Part shown: in pieces, positions 37,556 to 47,704 of the stretch
How the letters are laid out: the number at the start of each line of letters is the position of its first letter
How positions within the stretch are numbered: the first letter of the stretch is position 1
NCBI RefSeq assembly: GCF_900114235.1
Contig: NZ_FOSJ01000003.1
Coordinates: 1-64,000 of the forward strand
Reading direction: 5' to 3'
DNA: 64,000 nt
DNA from: Marinilactibacillus piezotolerans
GTDB taxonomy: Bacteria > Bacillota > Bacilli > Lactobacillales > Carnobacteriaceae_A
The notes under the pieces: generated by a model
Database searches by the model: none
Seen by the model: the letters and a program-made list of their open reading frames with translations, nothing else
Told to the model about the DNA's origin: nothing
Position numbers and translations under genes: made by a program

Positions 37556-39274
37556 ATGGAAAAATTACTGGATGTCCAGAAGTTATCTATTATATTTGAA
37601 CAAGGCGACTCTTCAAATGAAGTTGCAACAGATATTCATTTTGAAGTATCAAAAGGCGAGACTTTAGGGATTGTTGGAGAATCAGGAAGTGGAAAAAGTG
37701 TCACTGCACGTTCTATTATGCGTCTTCTTCCTCCCAATGCCCAAAATAATGAAAACAGTAAAATTGTATTTATGGGTAAAGATTTAACTCAGTTAAGTGA
37801 AAAAGAAATGCGGAAAATCCGTGGTAAAGATATTGGAATGATTTTTCAAGATCCAATGACCTCACTCAATCCCACTATGCGAATAGGAGATCAAATCACC
37901 GAAAGCATACAGTTTCATCAGAAACTACGTAAAAAAGCTGCAAAAGAAGAAGCACTTAATATAATGGAATTGGTTGGTATCAAAGATATTGAGTTTCGTT
38001 ACAAGCAATACCCTCATGAATTTTCAGGTGGTATGCGCCAGCGAATGATGATTGCTATCGCCTTAGCATGTAATCCTGCTCTTTTGATTGCGGATGAACC
38101 AACTACAGCGTTGGATGTTACGATTCAAGCTCAAATTTTGGATCTATTAAAAGACATTCAAAAGAAATTTGGAACCTCCATTATTTTAATTACCCATGAC
38201 TTTGGAGTAGTGGCTAATATGTGTGACCGTGTTATTGTTATGAAAGATGGCGAGATTGTGGAAAGCGGCACAACCAAGAATATATTTGACCATCCAAAAC
38301 ATACCTATACCAAAAAACTATTAGAGGCTGTGCCAAACCTTCAAAATGAACAGAAAGCATTCTCAAATGTAAACAGATCTAAAAAGCCTTTACTCTCTAT
38401 CAGAAACCTTCAGAAACATTTTGATTTAGGAAAAGGTTCAGTTTTAAAAGCTGTTGATGGTGTTTCTTTTGACATATATGAAAAAGAAACATTAGGATTG
38501 GTTGGTGAATCTGGTTCTGGAAAATCTACTACTGGTCGTACGATACTGCGACTTCATGAAGCAACAAGTGGAGAGGTTCTTTATGAAGGATTCAACTTAA
38601 ATAATTTAACAGCTAGCGAAATGAAAGATATGCGAAAACATATGCAGATTATTTTTCAAGATCCCTACGCTTCACTTGATCCACGAATGAAAGTTGTCGA
38701 TATCATTGGAGAAGCACTTGATGTTCATAAACTGGCTGAAAACAAACAGGATCGCTTTAATAAAGTGATCGATTTGCTTGAACTAGTCGGCTTAGATCCA
38801 TCCTTTGCCATGAGGTATCCTCATGAGTTCTCTGGAGGACAGCGCCAACGGATTGGAATAGCACGGGCACTAGCTGTAAATCCGAAGTTTATCGTCTGTG
38901 ACGAGCCTTTATCTTCTCTAGATGCATCTATCCAATCGCAAATTGTGGAACTGCTAGAAGATTTACAAAAAAAATTAGGATTAACGTATATGTTTATTGC
39001 ACATGACTTATCTATGGTGAAACGTATCAGTGACAGAGTAGCTGTGATGTATAATGGAAATATAGTAGAGCTAGCAAAATCAGAGGAGCTTTTTGCTAAC
39101 CCTCTTCACCCTTATACAAAAAAACTTTTATCTGCTATACCGGTTCCAGATCCAACTTATGAAGCTACTCGTAAAAAACAGAAAAGTGATGAAGAAACAC
39201 TTTCATTCGATTTATCTGCATCTGTTTTTCAAGAAGTTTCTCCTGAACATTGGGTAGCTCTTCCAAAAGTATAG
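37556..39274 (+). CDS. Fused peptide ABC transporter ATP-binding protein (OppD-OppF)
   Basis: A 572-residue protein with two complete ABC ATPase domains. Domain 1 (about 1-265, OppD-like) has Walker A GESGSGKS, signature FSGGMRQR and Walker [13 protein letters not shown]. Domain 2 (about 285-550, OppF-like) has [17 protein letters not shown] and [12 protein letters not shown]. Each is followed by the HPYTKKLL-type tail of oligopeptide ATPases. GAGGAG at 37543-37548 selects the ATG at 37556 over the in-frame TTG at 37541. It is transcribed away from the oppBC/binding-protein operon and probably energises it; being outside the T-box transcript, it may also serve the orphan OppA at 52823. Confidence 0.92.
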   Translation: MEKLLDVQKLSIIFEQGDSSNEVATDIHFEVSKGETLGIVGESGSGKSVTARSIMRLLPPNAQNNENSKIVFMGKDLTQLSEKEMRKIRGKDIGMIFQDPMTSLNPTMRIGDQITESIQFHQKLRKKAAKEEALNIMELVGIKDIEFRYKQYPHEFSGGMRQRMMIAIALACNPALLIADEPTTALDVTIQAQILDLLKDIQKKFGTSIILITHDFGVVANMCDRVIVMKDGEIVESGTTKNIFDHPKHTYTKKLLEAVPNLQNEQKAFSNVNRSKKPLLSIRNLQKHFDLGKGSVLKAVDGVSFDIYEKETLGLVGESGSGKSTTGRTILRLHEATSGEVLYEGFNLNNLTASEMKDMRKHMQIIFQDPYASLDPRMKVVDIIGEALDVHKLAENKQDRFNKVIDLLELVGLDPSFAMRYPHEFSGGQRQRIGIARALAVNPKFIVCDEPLSSLDASIQSQIVELLEDLQKKLGLTYMFIAHDLSMVKRISDRVAVMYNGNIVELAKSEELFANPLHPYTKKLLSAIPVPDPTYEATRKKQKSDEETLSFDLSASVFQEVSPEHWVALPKV

Positions 39275-39381
39275 TCTCTAGCTATTGAACGATTATTGCG
39301 TATTTCCCAGCATATTTTTATCCCAAAAATTATAAGTCTTATAAAAAGACTATTAAAAGATCTATCATTAATCAGAAAACA

Positions 39382-39423
39382 GAAAAAGGATGAACACTCT
39401 TGATTAAGTGTTCATCCTTTTTC
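39382..39423. terminator. Bidirectional terminator
   Basis: GAAAAAGGATGAACACT and AGTGTTCATCCTTTTTC are exact reverse complements (17 bp) with an 8-base loop. They lie between the convergent ATPase genes and carry A- and T-runs in the outer stem. Confidence 0.92.
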
Positions 39424-39433
39424 AATATATATA

Positions 39434-40177
39434 CTATTCATCTTCCAGTAAAGCCAGAAATTCTCTCGTGCGTGCTTCTTTTGGATTAGTCAGTACTTTT
39501 TCAGCTGGTCCTTCTTCAAGAATATAGCCTGCATCCATAAATAAAGCTCTATTAGCTATACGTCTGGCAAAGTTCATTTCATGTGTGACAATCACCATGG
39601 TTTGTCCCTCTTTAGCCAGTTCTTCAATCACTTTCAACACTTCTCGCACTAGCTGCGGGTCTAAAGCTGAAGTAGGTTCATCGAATAATAATACTTCTGG
39701 ATGCATCATCAATGAGCGGGCAATAGCAGCTCTTTGCTGTTGTCCTCCTGACAATGCATCAGGATATTTATCTTTATGTTCAAGGAGGCCGACTTTTTCG
39801 AGTATTTCATTTGCCTCGACAAGCACTTCTTTTTTATTTCTCTTTTGTACAGTAATTGGAGCTTCAATAATGTTGTCCATCAATGTTTTATGTGGAAACA
39901 GATTGAAACTTTGAAATACCATACCTGAGTACTGGCGAATTTCTTTTATGTCTTCTTTAGTAAGTTTTTGTTTTCCAAATTCTACCTTTTTGTCTCCGAT
40001 TTTCAGTGTACCTTCACTGGGTTCCTCTAGTAAATTCAAGCATCTCAGCAAAGTTGTTTTCCCTGAACCTGAAGCGCCAACTAAACAGACTACTTCACCT
40101 TTATTTACACTGAAATTGATAGATTCTAAAACGACTTGATCTCCAAATTTCTTTTTCAAGTTTTCTACTGTAATCAT
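39434..40177 (-). CDS. Polar amino-acid ABC transporter ATP-binding protein (second system)
   Basis: A 247-residue ATPase of the GlnQ/TcyC class: Walker A GASGSGKTT near 33, signature LSGGQQQR, Walker [13 protein letters not shown] and switch VTHEMNF. It is the last gene of a three-gene leftward operon with a permease and a lipoprotein binding protein. It has the same order of parts as the system at 1224-3393, except that here the binding protein and permease are separate. Confidence 0.92.
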   Translation of the reverse strand: MITVENLKKKFGDQVVLESINFSVNKGEVVCLVGASGSGKTTLLRCLNLLEEPSEGTLKIGDKKVEFGKQKLTKEDIKEIRQYSGMVFQSFNLFPHKTLMDNIIEAPITVQKRNKKEVLVEANEILEKVGLLEHKDKYPDALSGGQQQRAAIARSLMMHPEVLLFDEPTSALDPQLVREVLKVIEELAKEGQTMVIVTHEMNFARRIANRALFMDAGYILEEGPAEKVLTNPKEARTREFLALLEDE

Positions 40178-40192
40178 AGTCAGGATGCTCCT

Positions 40193-40894
40193 TTATCCTT
40201 TTGCTAAATAGCGGTTATAACGAACTTCAAGTCTACTTTGAATTGCACCAATCACAATACTGACTAGCCAATAAATAATTGCAACCGTTATATACATTGT
40301 CATACTATCATATGTTCTTCCTGCTATTAATCGACCACTATATAATAATTCCTGTACAGTAATAACAGAAGCAAGCGAGGTTCCTTTTAATACATCCATA
40401 AAAATATTAAAAGTAGGCGGAACCGCGATACGTGTCGCCTGAGGAATGATGATTCTTCTTAATGTTTGAAAGTAACTCATTTGAAGCGTTTCAGCTGCTT
40501 CCCACTGTCCTTTAGGCACAGATGATATCGCAGAACGCACAACTTCAGCAAGGTAGGCAGCAAAGTTGAAACTTACTCCCACAATTGCTGCAACGATTGA
40601 GCTTTCAAATTCTATTCCTATTACTGGAAGTCCATAATAAAGAATAAATACAAAAACAAGTAATGGTGTACCACGCATAAAGGAAATATAAAACTTAGCA
40701 GGTAATCTAAAAATAGCAAGTTTAGACATACGTGCAATCCCAACTATAATTCCTATAATAAGGGCAAAAACCATACTGAATCCTGCTATAATCATTGTTA
40801 CACGTAAACCTTCTAACAAGAATGGTATAGATTCAATTGCAAGATCAAAATCATACAAATATTCCCATCTTATTTCAGAAAAAAACTCAAACAT
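40193..40894 (-). CDS. Polar amino-acid ABC transporter permease
   Basis: A 233-residue HisM/TcyB-type permease with five predicted membrane helices and the EAA loop (GQWEAAETLQMSYFQTLRRII near 140). The N-terminus FEFFSEIRWEYLYDFDLAIE and the conserved SFMRGTPLLVF are typical of cystine and other amino-acid permeases. AAAGGAG precedes the ATG. It begins 90 bases after the binding-protein gene, beyond a strong hairpin. Confidence 0.92.
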   Translation of the reverse strand: MFEFFSEIRWEYLYDFDLAIESIPFLLEGLRVTMIIAGFSMVFALIIGIIVGIARMSKLAIFRLPAKFYISFMRGTPLLVFVFILYYGLPVIGIEFESSIVAAIVGVSFNFAAYLAEVVRSAISSVPKGQWEAAETLQMSYFQTLRRIIIPQATRIAVPPTFNIFMDVLKGTSLASVITVQELLYSGRLIAGRTYDSMTMYITVAIIYWLVSIVIGAIQSRLEVRYNRYLAKG

Positions 40895-40927
40895 ATTAAA
40901 CTCCTTTCTTTCTATATACTAGAAAAG

Positions 40928-40963
40928 AACATACAAGAAGCTTGTAATGGCTTCTTGTATGTT
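40928..40963 (-). terminator. Intercistronic hairpin between binding-protein and permease genes
   Basis: AACATACAAGAAGC (40928-40941) and GCTTCTTGTATGTT (40950-40963) pair perfectly over 14 bp with an 8-base loop. The T-run on the downstream side is short (CTTTTCT), so partial termination or mRNA stabilisation of the binding-protein transcript is likely. Confidence 0.7.
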
Positions 40964-40983
40964 ACGATTTTTTTGTATTTAAC

Positions 40984-41856
40984 TTACTCTGCGTCTAAAC
41001 TGACAACTTCAGATTGATCAACTGGTTGAGTTGAGTCCGCACCTAAAAATTCTATCGACAATTCTGAAACTCTTCCTTCATCTTTCAAAACAGCTAATGC
41101 TTCACTTAACTTATCGCGTAATTCAGTATTCCCTTTTAATACTGCTAAAGCACTTTCTGAAGAATGATATTTTATATCTTCATCTACCATTAAACCATCA
41201 TCACCAAATTCTTCTACATTTCTTTGCAATACTAACCGGTCATTTAAATAAGCATCTTGGTTTCCATTAAGAATGTCTCGCATGATTGTATCTACACCAG
41301 CGTCATATGCTGTTGTTTCCCCACCAATGTTTTCTGCAAAGGTAGCATAGTTACTTGTTAGAGAACCCAGTCCTATTTTTACACCTTCTAAATCATAAGC
41401 AGATTCGAACTTTCCATCATCTTCTGTACGAATAATGGCTGAACCGTAAGAATATTTGTGAGAATCCACAAAATCAAAAATCTCTTTACGCTCTTCTGTA
41501 ATTGCAAAGTCATTTGCGGCTACGTCAATTTGTCCATTACGCAATGCTGGAAGTAATCCGTCAAACTGCATCGTTTCGAATTCCACTTCTACTCCTAATT
41601 CTTCTCCAAGTTCACGTACTAACTCTACCTCAAATCCTGTTAGTTCATTCTCGTCATTCAAGAAAGTAATCGGCGCATATGTTCCAGATGTTCCTACAGT
41701 CAATACGCCTTCTTCTTCAATTGATGACCATGAGATATCTTCTGTGGTTTCTTCTGATGCATTTTCAGCTTCTTCATTGTTGTCACTTGTTGTACAAGCA
41801 GTCAGTAATAGCCCTGCCGTTAATAATGTAGTTAAGCTTATTGTTTTATTAATCAT
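40984..41856 (-). CDS. Amino-acid-binding lipoprotein (type 3 SBP, FliY/TcyA-like)
   Basis: A 290-residue lipoprotein: signal peptide with lipobox LLTAC (Cys21), a Glu/Asn-rich linker, then a type 3 binding domain (GTSGTYAPITFLNDENELTG; FDGLLPALRNGQIDVAANDF; ITEERKEIFDFVD). The pattern resembles cystine or general amino-acid binding proteins; cystine would fit the nearby tRNA-Cys T-box, but this is only inference. First gene of its operon; AAGGAG precedes the ATG. No T-box is visible upstream of it. Confidence 0.9.
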   Translation of the reverse strand: MINKTISLTTLLTAGLLLTACTTSDNNEEAENASEETTEDISWSSIEEEGVLTVGTSGTYAPITFLNDENELTGFEVELVRELGEELGVEVEFETMQFDGLLPALRNGQIDVAANDFAITEERKEIFDFVDSHKYSYGSAIIRTEDDGKFESAYDLEGVKIGLGSLTSNYATFAENIGGETTAYDAGVDTIMRDILNGNQDAYLNDRLVLQRNVEEFGDDGLMVDEDIKYHSSESALAVLKGNTELRDKLSEALAVLKDEGRVSELSIEFLGADSTQPVDQSEVVSLDAE

Positions 41857-42052
41857 TTAAAAATCTCCTTATGCACTTTTTCAATATTCTTACAATAAAA
41901 TAATTATTTTGAAAAAATCATCATTTTTTTATACACAGGAGCTAATATAGCATGTTTTTTTGTTTATGTCACGAATTCTACCTTACTTTTTGTTAGTTTT
42001 TAATCAACTTATAACTATTTCACTTGATATAATGTATCCTAAAAACACTTTT

Positions 42053-43711
42053 TTATTCTATTTTTTCTACTTCATACACTCTTGCTTCATAAGGTTGTAA
42101 CTTTAAAATAGTCCCGGATTGTTCTTTTTCAGAATAATTAGACAGTAATTTTTCACCTAACTTCCATTCATCAGGTAAATTAAATGTTGTTTCTTCTGCA
42201 AATAAATTAACCATTATCAAAAATTGTTTGCTCTGATCTTCTCTTATATAAGCAAAAACTTGCGGATGCTGTGCTTCTAATAACGTATAAGTTCCATATA
42301 TAAGTGTTTCTTCTTTTTTTCTTAATTGAATCATTGAACGATAATAGTGATAGATAGAATCCGGGTCTTCCCTGGATTCCTCAACATTGATTTCTCTATA
42401 ATTAGGATTCACTTTCATCCAAGGTTCGTTATCTGAAAAGCCAGCATATGCTGCATCACTCCATTGCATCGGTGTACGTGAATTATCACGACCACTAGAC
42501 CAGATATAAGTCATGACTTCTTCATATGCTCTGCCTTTAGCCACCTCACCTTGGTAATAATTTCTAGATGCAACATCACGGTAGTCGTCTATAGTTTCAT
42601 ACTTCACATTCGTCATCCCAATTTCTTGCCCCTGATAAATAAATGGGGTTCCCTGCATGAAGAAATAAACAGTTGCCAATGCTTTGGCAGATTTTTTTCG
42701 GTAAGTTGTATCGTTTCCCCATACCGAAACAACTCTTGCTAAATCATGATTCTCAATAAATAAAGCATTCCACCCTTTCGCATCCAACGCATTCTGCCAT
42801 CTGGACAGAGTAGTTTTCAGTCGGCTTAAATCTAACCCCGTTCCCTTAGATCCCCAAAGATCAACATGCTCAAACTGAAAAATCATATTAAAATAGCCTG
42901 TATCTTCATTAGCCCAGTCTTCTGCATCTTCAACTGTCACCCCATTTGCTTCACCGACTGTCAGCGCATCAAACTTATTGATCGTATTTTCTACAAATTC
43001 ATTTAGAAATTGATCAATTCCTTTCTGATTGAGATGACCATCAAATGATTCTACAAATGCTTCTCCTTTTGGATTAGGTAAATCAGGTAAGCCTTCTTTC
43101 TTTTTAATGTGTGAGATTGCATCAATTCTAAAACCGTCGATTCCTTTATCTAACCACCAGTTGACCATATCATATAGCCTGTCTCTTACTTTTTTATTCT
43201 CCCAATTTAAATCTGGTTGTTTTTTAGAAAAAATATGCAAGTAATATTCATTTGTATCTGAATCATGTTCCCATGCTGAACCGCCGAATATAGAGGCCCA
43301 GTTATTAGGAGGAAGCTCCTTGTCAGCTCCTTCTTTCCAGATATAAAAATCTCTATATTCATTGTCTTTAGAAGATTTAGACTCAATAAACCACTCATGT
43401 TCGTCAGAGGTATGATTGATGACCAGGTCCATGATCAACTTCATTCCCCGTTTATGAACGGCTGACAGTAATTCTTCAAAATCTTCCATGGTTCCAAAGT
43501 CAGACAAAATAGCTTTGTAGTCGCTAATATCATATCCATTATCATCATTAGGAGACTGATAAATTGGACAAACCCAAATAATATCAATCCCAAGTTCTTG
43601 TAAATAATCTAATTTTTCAATAATTCCTTGTATATCCCCTATACCATCTCCATTTGAATCTTTAAAACTTCTTGGATAAATTTCATATGCAACGGCTTCT
43701 TTCCACCACTT
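42053..43711 (-). pseudogene. GH13 subfamily 31 alpha-glucosidase gene lacking a usable start codon
   Basis: The frame is uninterrupted and encodes a complete enzyme from KWWKEAVAYEIYPRSF (codon at 43711) to the stop at 42053, with nucleophile motif GFRIDAISH (Ala after Asp suggests alpha-1,4 preference), TVGEAN and NHDLARV. Yet between the in-frame TAA just upstream (43726-43728) and the conserved KWW there is no ATG, GTG or TTG; where a start should be, after AGGAG, the sequence is AAACGAAAGTGG, suggesting loss of ATG by substitution and a one-base change. The first normal in-frame start (TTG, 43507) would delete the first barrel strands. It could be a recent pseudogene, a sequencing error, or an unusual start. 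Confidence 0.75.
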
Positions 43712-43810
43712 TCGTTTCTCCTTTTATCCACACCAAATGTAAGTGCATTCATTTTAATTATTGCTAAATACTTTAATTTATTTTACCTAATATTCATATG
43801 AATAAACAAC

Positions 43811-43845
43811 AAGGACCCTTCATTATCGAAAAGGATCCTTATATA
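43811..43845 (-). terminator. Terminator of the JetD-like gene
   Basis: On the minus strand AAGGATCCTT and AAGGGTCCTT can pair (one G-U wobble) around a short loop and are followed by GTTGTTT. Confidence 0.5.
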
Positions 43846-43867
43846 ATAATTTTACTATTATTAAGTT

Positions 43868-45172
43868 TTACTGATAATAATATTTTAACTCGCTAATCAT
43901 ATCACTAAGCAATGCTTCTTGATAGGCCGGTTTTTTCCTATCTCTCATTTCATCTTTTAGGCAAGCAAAAATATCCAATGCAAATTGATTTAGTTTTTTC
44001 ATATCATTTTGATTAATCACTTCTTCGTCAGAACGTGCATTAAGATAAGAAGGGATATCCATTTTCCATGGTTGAGAATTCTCTGGATATCGCATCAATA
44101 TTCGCTCAGCTCTTCTGATCCCGTCTGGTGTGATATCGCCAGCATACTTAATATTACATTCTTCTTCTACTAATCTATCGAGTAACTCTAATGTAGCTAA
44201 GTTAAATTCTCCATGTGTACAAATCATAGGTACATTTGGAACTTCATCTAGAATACTGGAAAAAACGACAGGATTCTCAACAATCCATACCGTCTGATCT
44301 TCATTAGCAGGGTAAGCTGTTACGATATTGATCAGTTCCCGCATGGGTACATTCATTACACTGTGTGAATGTGCCGCAGATTCCCACATCGGATGATAAC
44401 CTTCAATCGTCTCTGCATAAACATTAACGACTGTTGCATAATTAGTTATATCATCTCTTAAAATATTAAATTTCAGGAGCAGGCGATTGATCGCTTCATT
44501 GCTTTCAGGTAATTTAACGGGTTCAATTGCATGAAACCTTGTATCTTCAGCAAAAACATGCAGCAGAAGTTTACCTAATGTCGTATGTCGATCAAAAGCA
44601 TGGGTTTCTCCTACGACAATTTGACTGAATAGAGACAATCGAAGTGGCCTATCAGGTAGCAGCCTTACTGCTTCTGAAAGGTGTAATACATAATCTTCAA
44701 AAATAGTTGGCGATTCAGAGACCAACTGATAGATCCACTGACTATCAGATGTTCCTCTTTTCAGATACTGAAACCATCCTGTTAGCAATGCATACTCTTT
44801 TTCTAAATATTCAAAGAAATTTTTCATATCTTGATGTGGATAAATAGATTCTTCACTATCAATTTTTAATATATTATGAAAATAAGCTGTTAGGAAATCA
44901 GAAAGTGACATATCTAAACCGAAAGTCGTCTGCAGTTTTTCCTCAAACTCACTCAATTCAATAAATTTATTTTCAGCAAAAATAGAAGGATCCATTTCTA
45001 AAAATGTTACTACAGGATTTAACTCTTCATCTGTAAACTCAGATACATCTATACGGTCACTTTGTTTTTTAGAAAAATCAAAATTATTTTTAAATAATAG
45101 AAATAAGTGAAAAAAAAAATTATTTTCTTTAAAATAATATAGTGCCTTTTCAATTGGGGTACGATTTTTCAT
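43868..45172 (-). CDS. Orphan JetD-like protein (TIGR02679 type, DUF3323-DUF2399; Wadjet-related)
   Basis: A 434-residue cytoplasmic protein. The middle contains VVGETHAFDRHTTLGKLLLH (187-206), matching the G-x-x-HAxD-x4-GxL motif of TIGR02679/DUF3323 proteins. The C-terminal half has a Toprim-like core: WIVENPVVF with Glu299, a strand ending PMICTHGEFN, and YAGDITPDGIRRA with Asp346 and Asp350. This is the architecture of the JetD nuclease subunit of type II Wadjet systems, which act against plasmids together with SMC-like JetC and JetA/JetB. None of those partners is encoded nearby; both neighbours are unrelated. Recognition is from motif memory, not search. It may be a solitary relic, act alone, or work with a remote JetABC. 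Confidence 0.7.
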   Translation of the reverse strand: MKNRTPIEKALYYFKENNFFFHLFLLFKNNFDFSKKQSDRIDVSEFTDEELNPVVTFLEMDPSIFAENKFIELSEFEEKLQTTFGLDMSLSDFLTAYFHNILKIDSEESIYPHQDMKNFFEYLEKEYALLTGWFQYLKRGTSDSQWIYQLVSESPTIFEDYVLHLSEAVRLLPDRPLRLSLFSQIVVGETHAFDRHTTLGKLLLHVFAEDTRFHAIEPVKLPESNEAINRLLLKFNILRDDITNYATVVNVYAETIEGYHPMWESAAHSHSVMNVPMRELINIVTAYPANEDQTVWIVENPVVFSSILDEVPNVPMICTHGEFNLATLELLDRLVEEECNIKYAGDITPDGIRRAERILMRYPENSQPWKMDIPSYLNARSDEEVINQNDMKKLNQFALDIFACLKDEMRDRKKPAYQEALLSDMISELKYYYQ

Positions 45173-45466
45173 TAGATTTTACTTCCTTTTTATATTAATT
45201 AATGTTTACTTTAGCTATAAGTGACTATGGATTTAACTCTCTATTTTTATTTTACACTTGATATTTGTATTTAAATTATCAGGAAAGTCGCTCAAGAGCG
45301 TTCGAATATTAACAAAATTTGACAACTGATTAAAAAATTCATAAAACAGAGGGATTTCTCTCTAATATTATAACACGTCTATGATAAGATACTTTTATCA
45401 GTATATATATTTATATCAAAATTTTTAATTACTTACCTTATTTTGTATTCTAAAGGAGATTTATTA
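45173..45466. other. Divergent promoter region between the JetD-like and subtilase genes
   Basis: No gene. It contains a short palindrome CGCTCAAGAGCG (45289-45300) and a candidate rightward promoter with TTGACA at 45319-45324 and TAAAAC at 45342-45347 (17-base spacer). Confidence 0.4.
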
Positions 45467-47698
45467 TTGAAGAAATCACTACTTAAATTCGGATCGCTAT
45501 TCTTACTTTCCTTACTTGTATTCACCTTTGTTTTTCCTTCTTCTACTATATTAGCACAAGAAGAATCTAGAGATGAAGAAGAAATGGTCGATATCATCGT
45601 TAGATACAATGATACAGTTCCTGACGAAAATGAATTAGATCCTGCTTATAAAAATGTACGATCATTAGATATTCTCCCTATCCAAGCAATGACCGTTCCG
45701 AAATCAGCAGTCAAAATAATCAGTAGCCAGAAAAATGTTAAAAGGGTCACATATAACCAAGAGGTAGTGACTCCCTCTGAGACTGATACTAGTCGAACGC
45801 TTTCTGAATATGACTGGAATAACAACTCAGTTGGTTCTTTTGATGCCTGGGATGAGGGCCTTACTGGAAAAGATATTAAAATAGCTGTTATTGATACAGG
45901 ATTTTATGATCATGGTGATATAGAATATGCTGGTGGATTCAGTGTGTTTGATGATGATCATCCGTTGGGAGCTGATCCGTGGACTAACGATCATGATGGT
46001 CATGGTACTCATGTTGCTGGTATATTAGGGGCTTCTCAACAATCTCCAGCCCACGGTATAGCACCCGACGCTTTAATTTACGGAGTGAAAGTTTACCATC
46101 AATCTTTAGGTACTAAAACTTCTTATATGGACTTGTCGTCAGGAATTGACTGGGCAATTAGAAATAATATGGATATTATTAATATTAGTTCAGGATTCCC
46201 AAATCATGATTCAACCGTTTCTAAATCTATTGATGTAGCAGTTGATGCTGGTATACTGGTAGTTGCAGCTAACGGAAATTCAACGAGTAGAACTTCTCCC
46301 GATTATCCTGCTGCTTATGAAAATGTAATTGGGGTTTCAAATATTAACAGTAATAAAGAACTTGCATTTGATTCTATACCTGCCGGTTTGGAAGGTTTTT
46401 CCGCTCCTGGACAGGCGATTTATGGATTATCCAATTCTGGAGGATACGAGAACCGTTCCGGTACTTCTCAAGCTACTCCTCATGTTTCTGGAGTAGCAGC
46501 ACTTTTAATGCAAAAATATCCGAATGCATCAAGCTCAACTATTAAAGCAATGCTGCAAAGCAATGCTTGGGATCTCGGAGACCCTGGACAGGACAAGCGC
46601 TACGGATACGGTCTAGTCCAATATGTCTCTGAAGGAGATTCACAAGACTCTGATGATTCCCAAACTGATAACTCCGGAAATGAATCAGAAGAGCCGAGTG
46701 AAACTGATAAAGGCAGTGAGGAAGAAGAACCCGCATCAGATACTCCAGATGATAACGCAGAGAATGAAAATAATAACGAAGACCCTGAAACTGAGAAACC
46801 TAGCGAAGAAGAACCCGATAAAGATGACGAGTCTGAAGGTTCTTCAGAAACTGAAGAACCAGCTGATGATTCCGACTCTAGTAATGATCAAGAAGTTGAT
46901 GTTTCTGAGAATGCTGTATGGATCCGTCCAGACGTAAATGGGAAGTCTGCTATTTTCACGAATGAAGACCTTGAGTCTGTTGCGGATAATGGTGTTCTGG
47001 CTGTTTCATTTGATTATGCGATGGATGACATAGAACAACTAGACTTATCAAAAGAGCAGATCAACGAGATCAGAGAACGCAACATCAGCATACTGATTGC
47101 TAGACCAGATATCGAATGGTTAATTCCAGCTAATAATTTCCAGCAAGGATACGGTAGTGTTCGCTTTACAAAATCACTTGCTACCAAGCCAGCTCAACAA
47201 GATCTGGCTAAAAGTGATCTATATCAATTTGAACTGCTTATCAACGACCAACCCGTTCAGGATTTCGAAGAAGTAATGACTTATCGATTTTTCTCAGATT
47301 TAGCAGAAGTTGATCAAGATATGTTGTATCTCTGGAACAAAGAAAAAGAGGCATGGACTGAACTTGGAGATACTTATGTAAACGGTGCTTTAGTTGGTAA
47401 AATGAGCCAAGTAGGTATACTAGGAGTATTTAGCCCTTCTGCTTTCGATGGCAGTACTAAAGATGAAGAAAAAGAGGAAGAAAAAGAAAATTCTGAAGAA
47501 AAAGAAGAAATCACCGCTACGGAATCAGAATCTGATCCAAGTGGAAGTTCAGATGATCAGGAACAAGAAGTAGATTCTACTCAAGCTGGTCTTTCAGAAA
47601 CTTCAGACATCCCTTCTCCACTGATTGTGGGAGCTGTCGTTGTTTTACTTTCATTCGGCGGAGGATTTTACTACTTTGGTGGAAAATCAAAATCTTAA
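45467..47698 (+). CDS. Secreted, membrane-anchored subtilisin-like serine protease (S8)
   Basis: A 743-residue subtilase. AAAGGAG at 45452-45458 selects the TTG at 45467 (MKKSLLKFGSLFLLS) rather than the in-frame TTG at 45443. Parts in order: signal peptide (to about 31), I9 propeptide (about 40-100), catalytic domain with Asp143 (VIDTG), His179 (DGHGTHVAG) and Ser334 (SGTSQATPHVSG), a linker of about 75 residues rich in Glu, Asp, Ser and Pro, a C-terminal beta-rich domain, a second acidic linker, and a C-terminal hydrophobic helix (PSPLIVGAVVVLLSFGGGFY) with a short basic tail. There is no LPXTG, so anchoring is by the membrane helix. It probably degrades extracellular protein to feed the peptide transporters. 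Confidence 0.92.
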   Translation: MKKSLLKFGSLFLLSLLVFTFVFPSSTILAQEESRDEEEMVDIIVRYNDTVPDENELDPAYKNVRSLDILPIQAMTVPKSAVKIISSQKNVKRVTYNQEVVTPSETDTSRTLSEYDWNNNSVGSFDAWDEGLTGKDIKIAVIDTGFYDHGDIEYAGGFSVFDDDHPLGADPWTNDHDGHGTHVAGILGASQQSPAHGIAPDALIYGVKVYHQSLGTKTSYMDLSSGIDWAIRNNMDIINISSGFPNHDSTVSKSIDVAVDAGILVVAANGNSTSRTSPDYPAAYENVIGVSNINSNKELAFDSIPAGLEGFSAPGQAIYGLSNSGGYENRSGTSQATPHVSGVAALLMQKYPNASSSTIKAMLQSNAWDLGDPGQDKRYGYGLVQYVSEGDSQDSDDSQTDNSGNESEEPSETDKGSEEEEPASDTPDDNAENENNNEDPETEKPSEEEPDKDDESEGSSETEEPADDSDSSNDQEVDVSENAVWIRPDVNGKSAIFTNEDLESVADNGVLAVSFDYAMDDIEQLDLSKEQINEIRERNISILIARPDIEWLIPANNFQQGYGSVRFTKSLATKPAQQDLAKSDLYQFELLINDQPVQDFEEVMTYRFFSDLAEVDQDMLYLWNKEKEAWTELGDTYVNGALVGKMSQVGILGVFSPSAFDGSTKDEEKEEEKENSEEKEEITATESESDPSGSSDDQEQEVDSTQAGLSETSDIPSPLIVGAVVVLLSFGGGFYYFGGKSKS

Positions 47699-47704
47699 TA
47701 ACCT

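Noticed and set aside
45289-45300. CGCTCAAGAGCG as a possible SOS (LexA) box for the JetD-like gene
   Set aside because: It lacks the CGAAC-N4-GTTCG pattern of Firmicute LexA sites; only a short palindrome remains.
46623-46937. Plus-strand ORF inside the subtilase acidic linker
   Set aside because: It is an out-of-frame reading of low-complexity GAA/GAT repeats.
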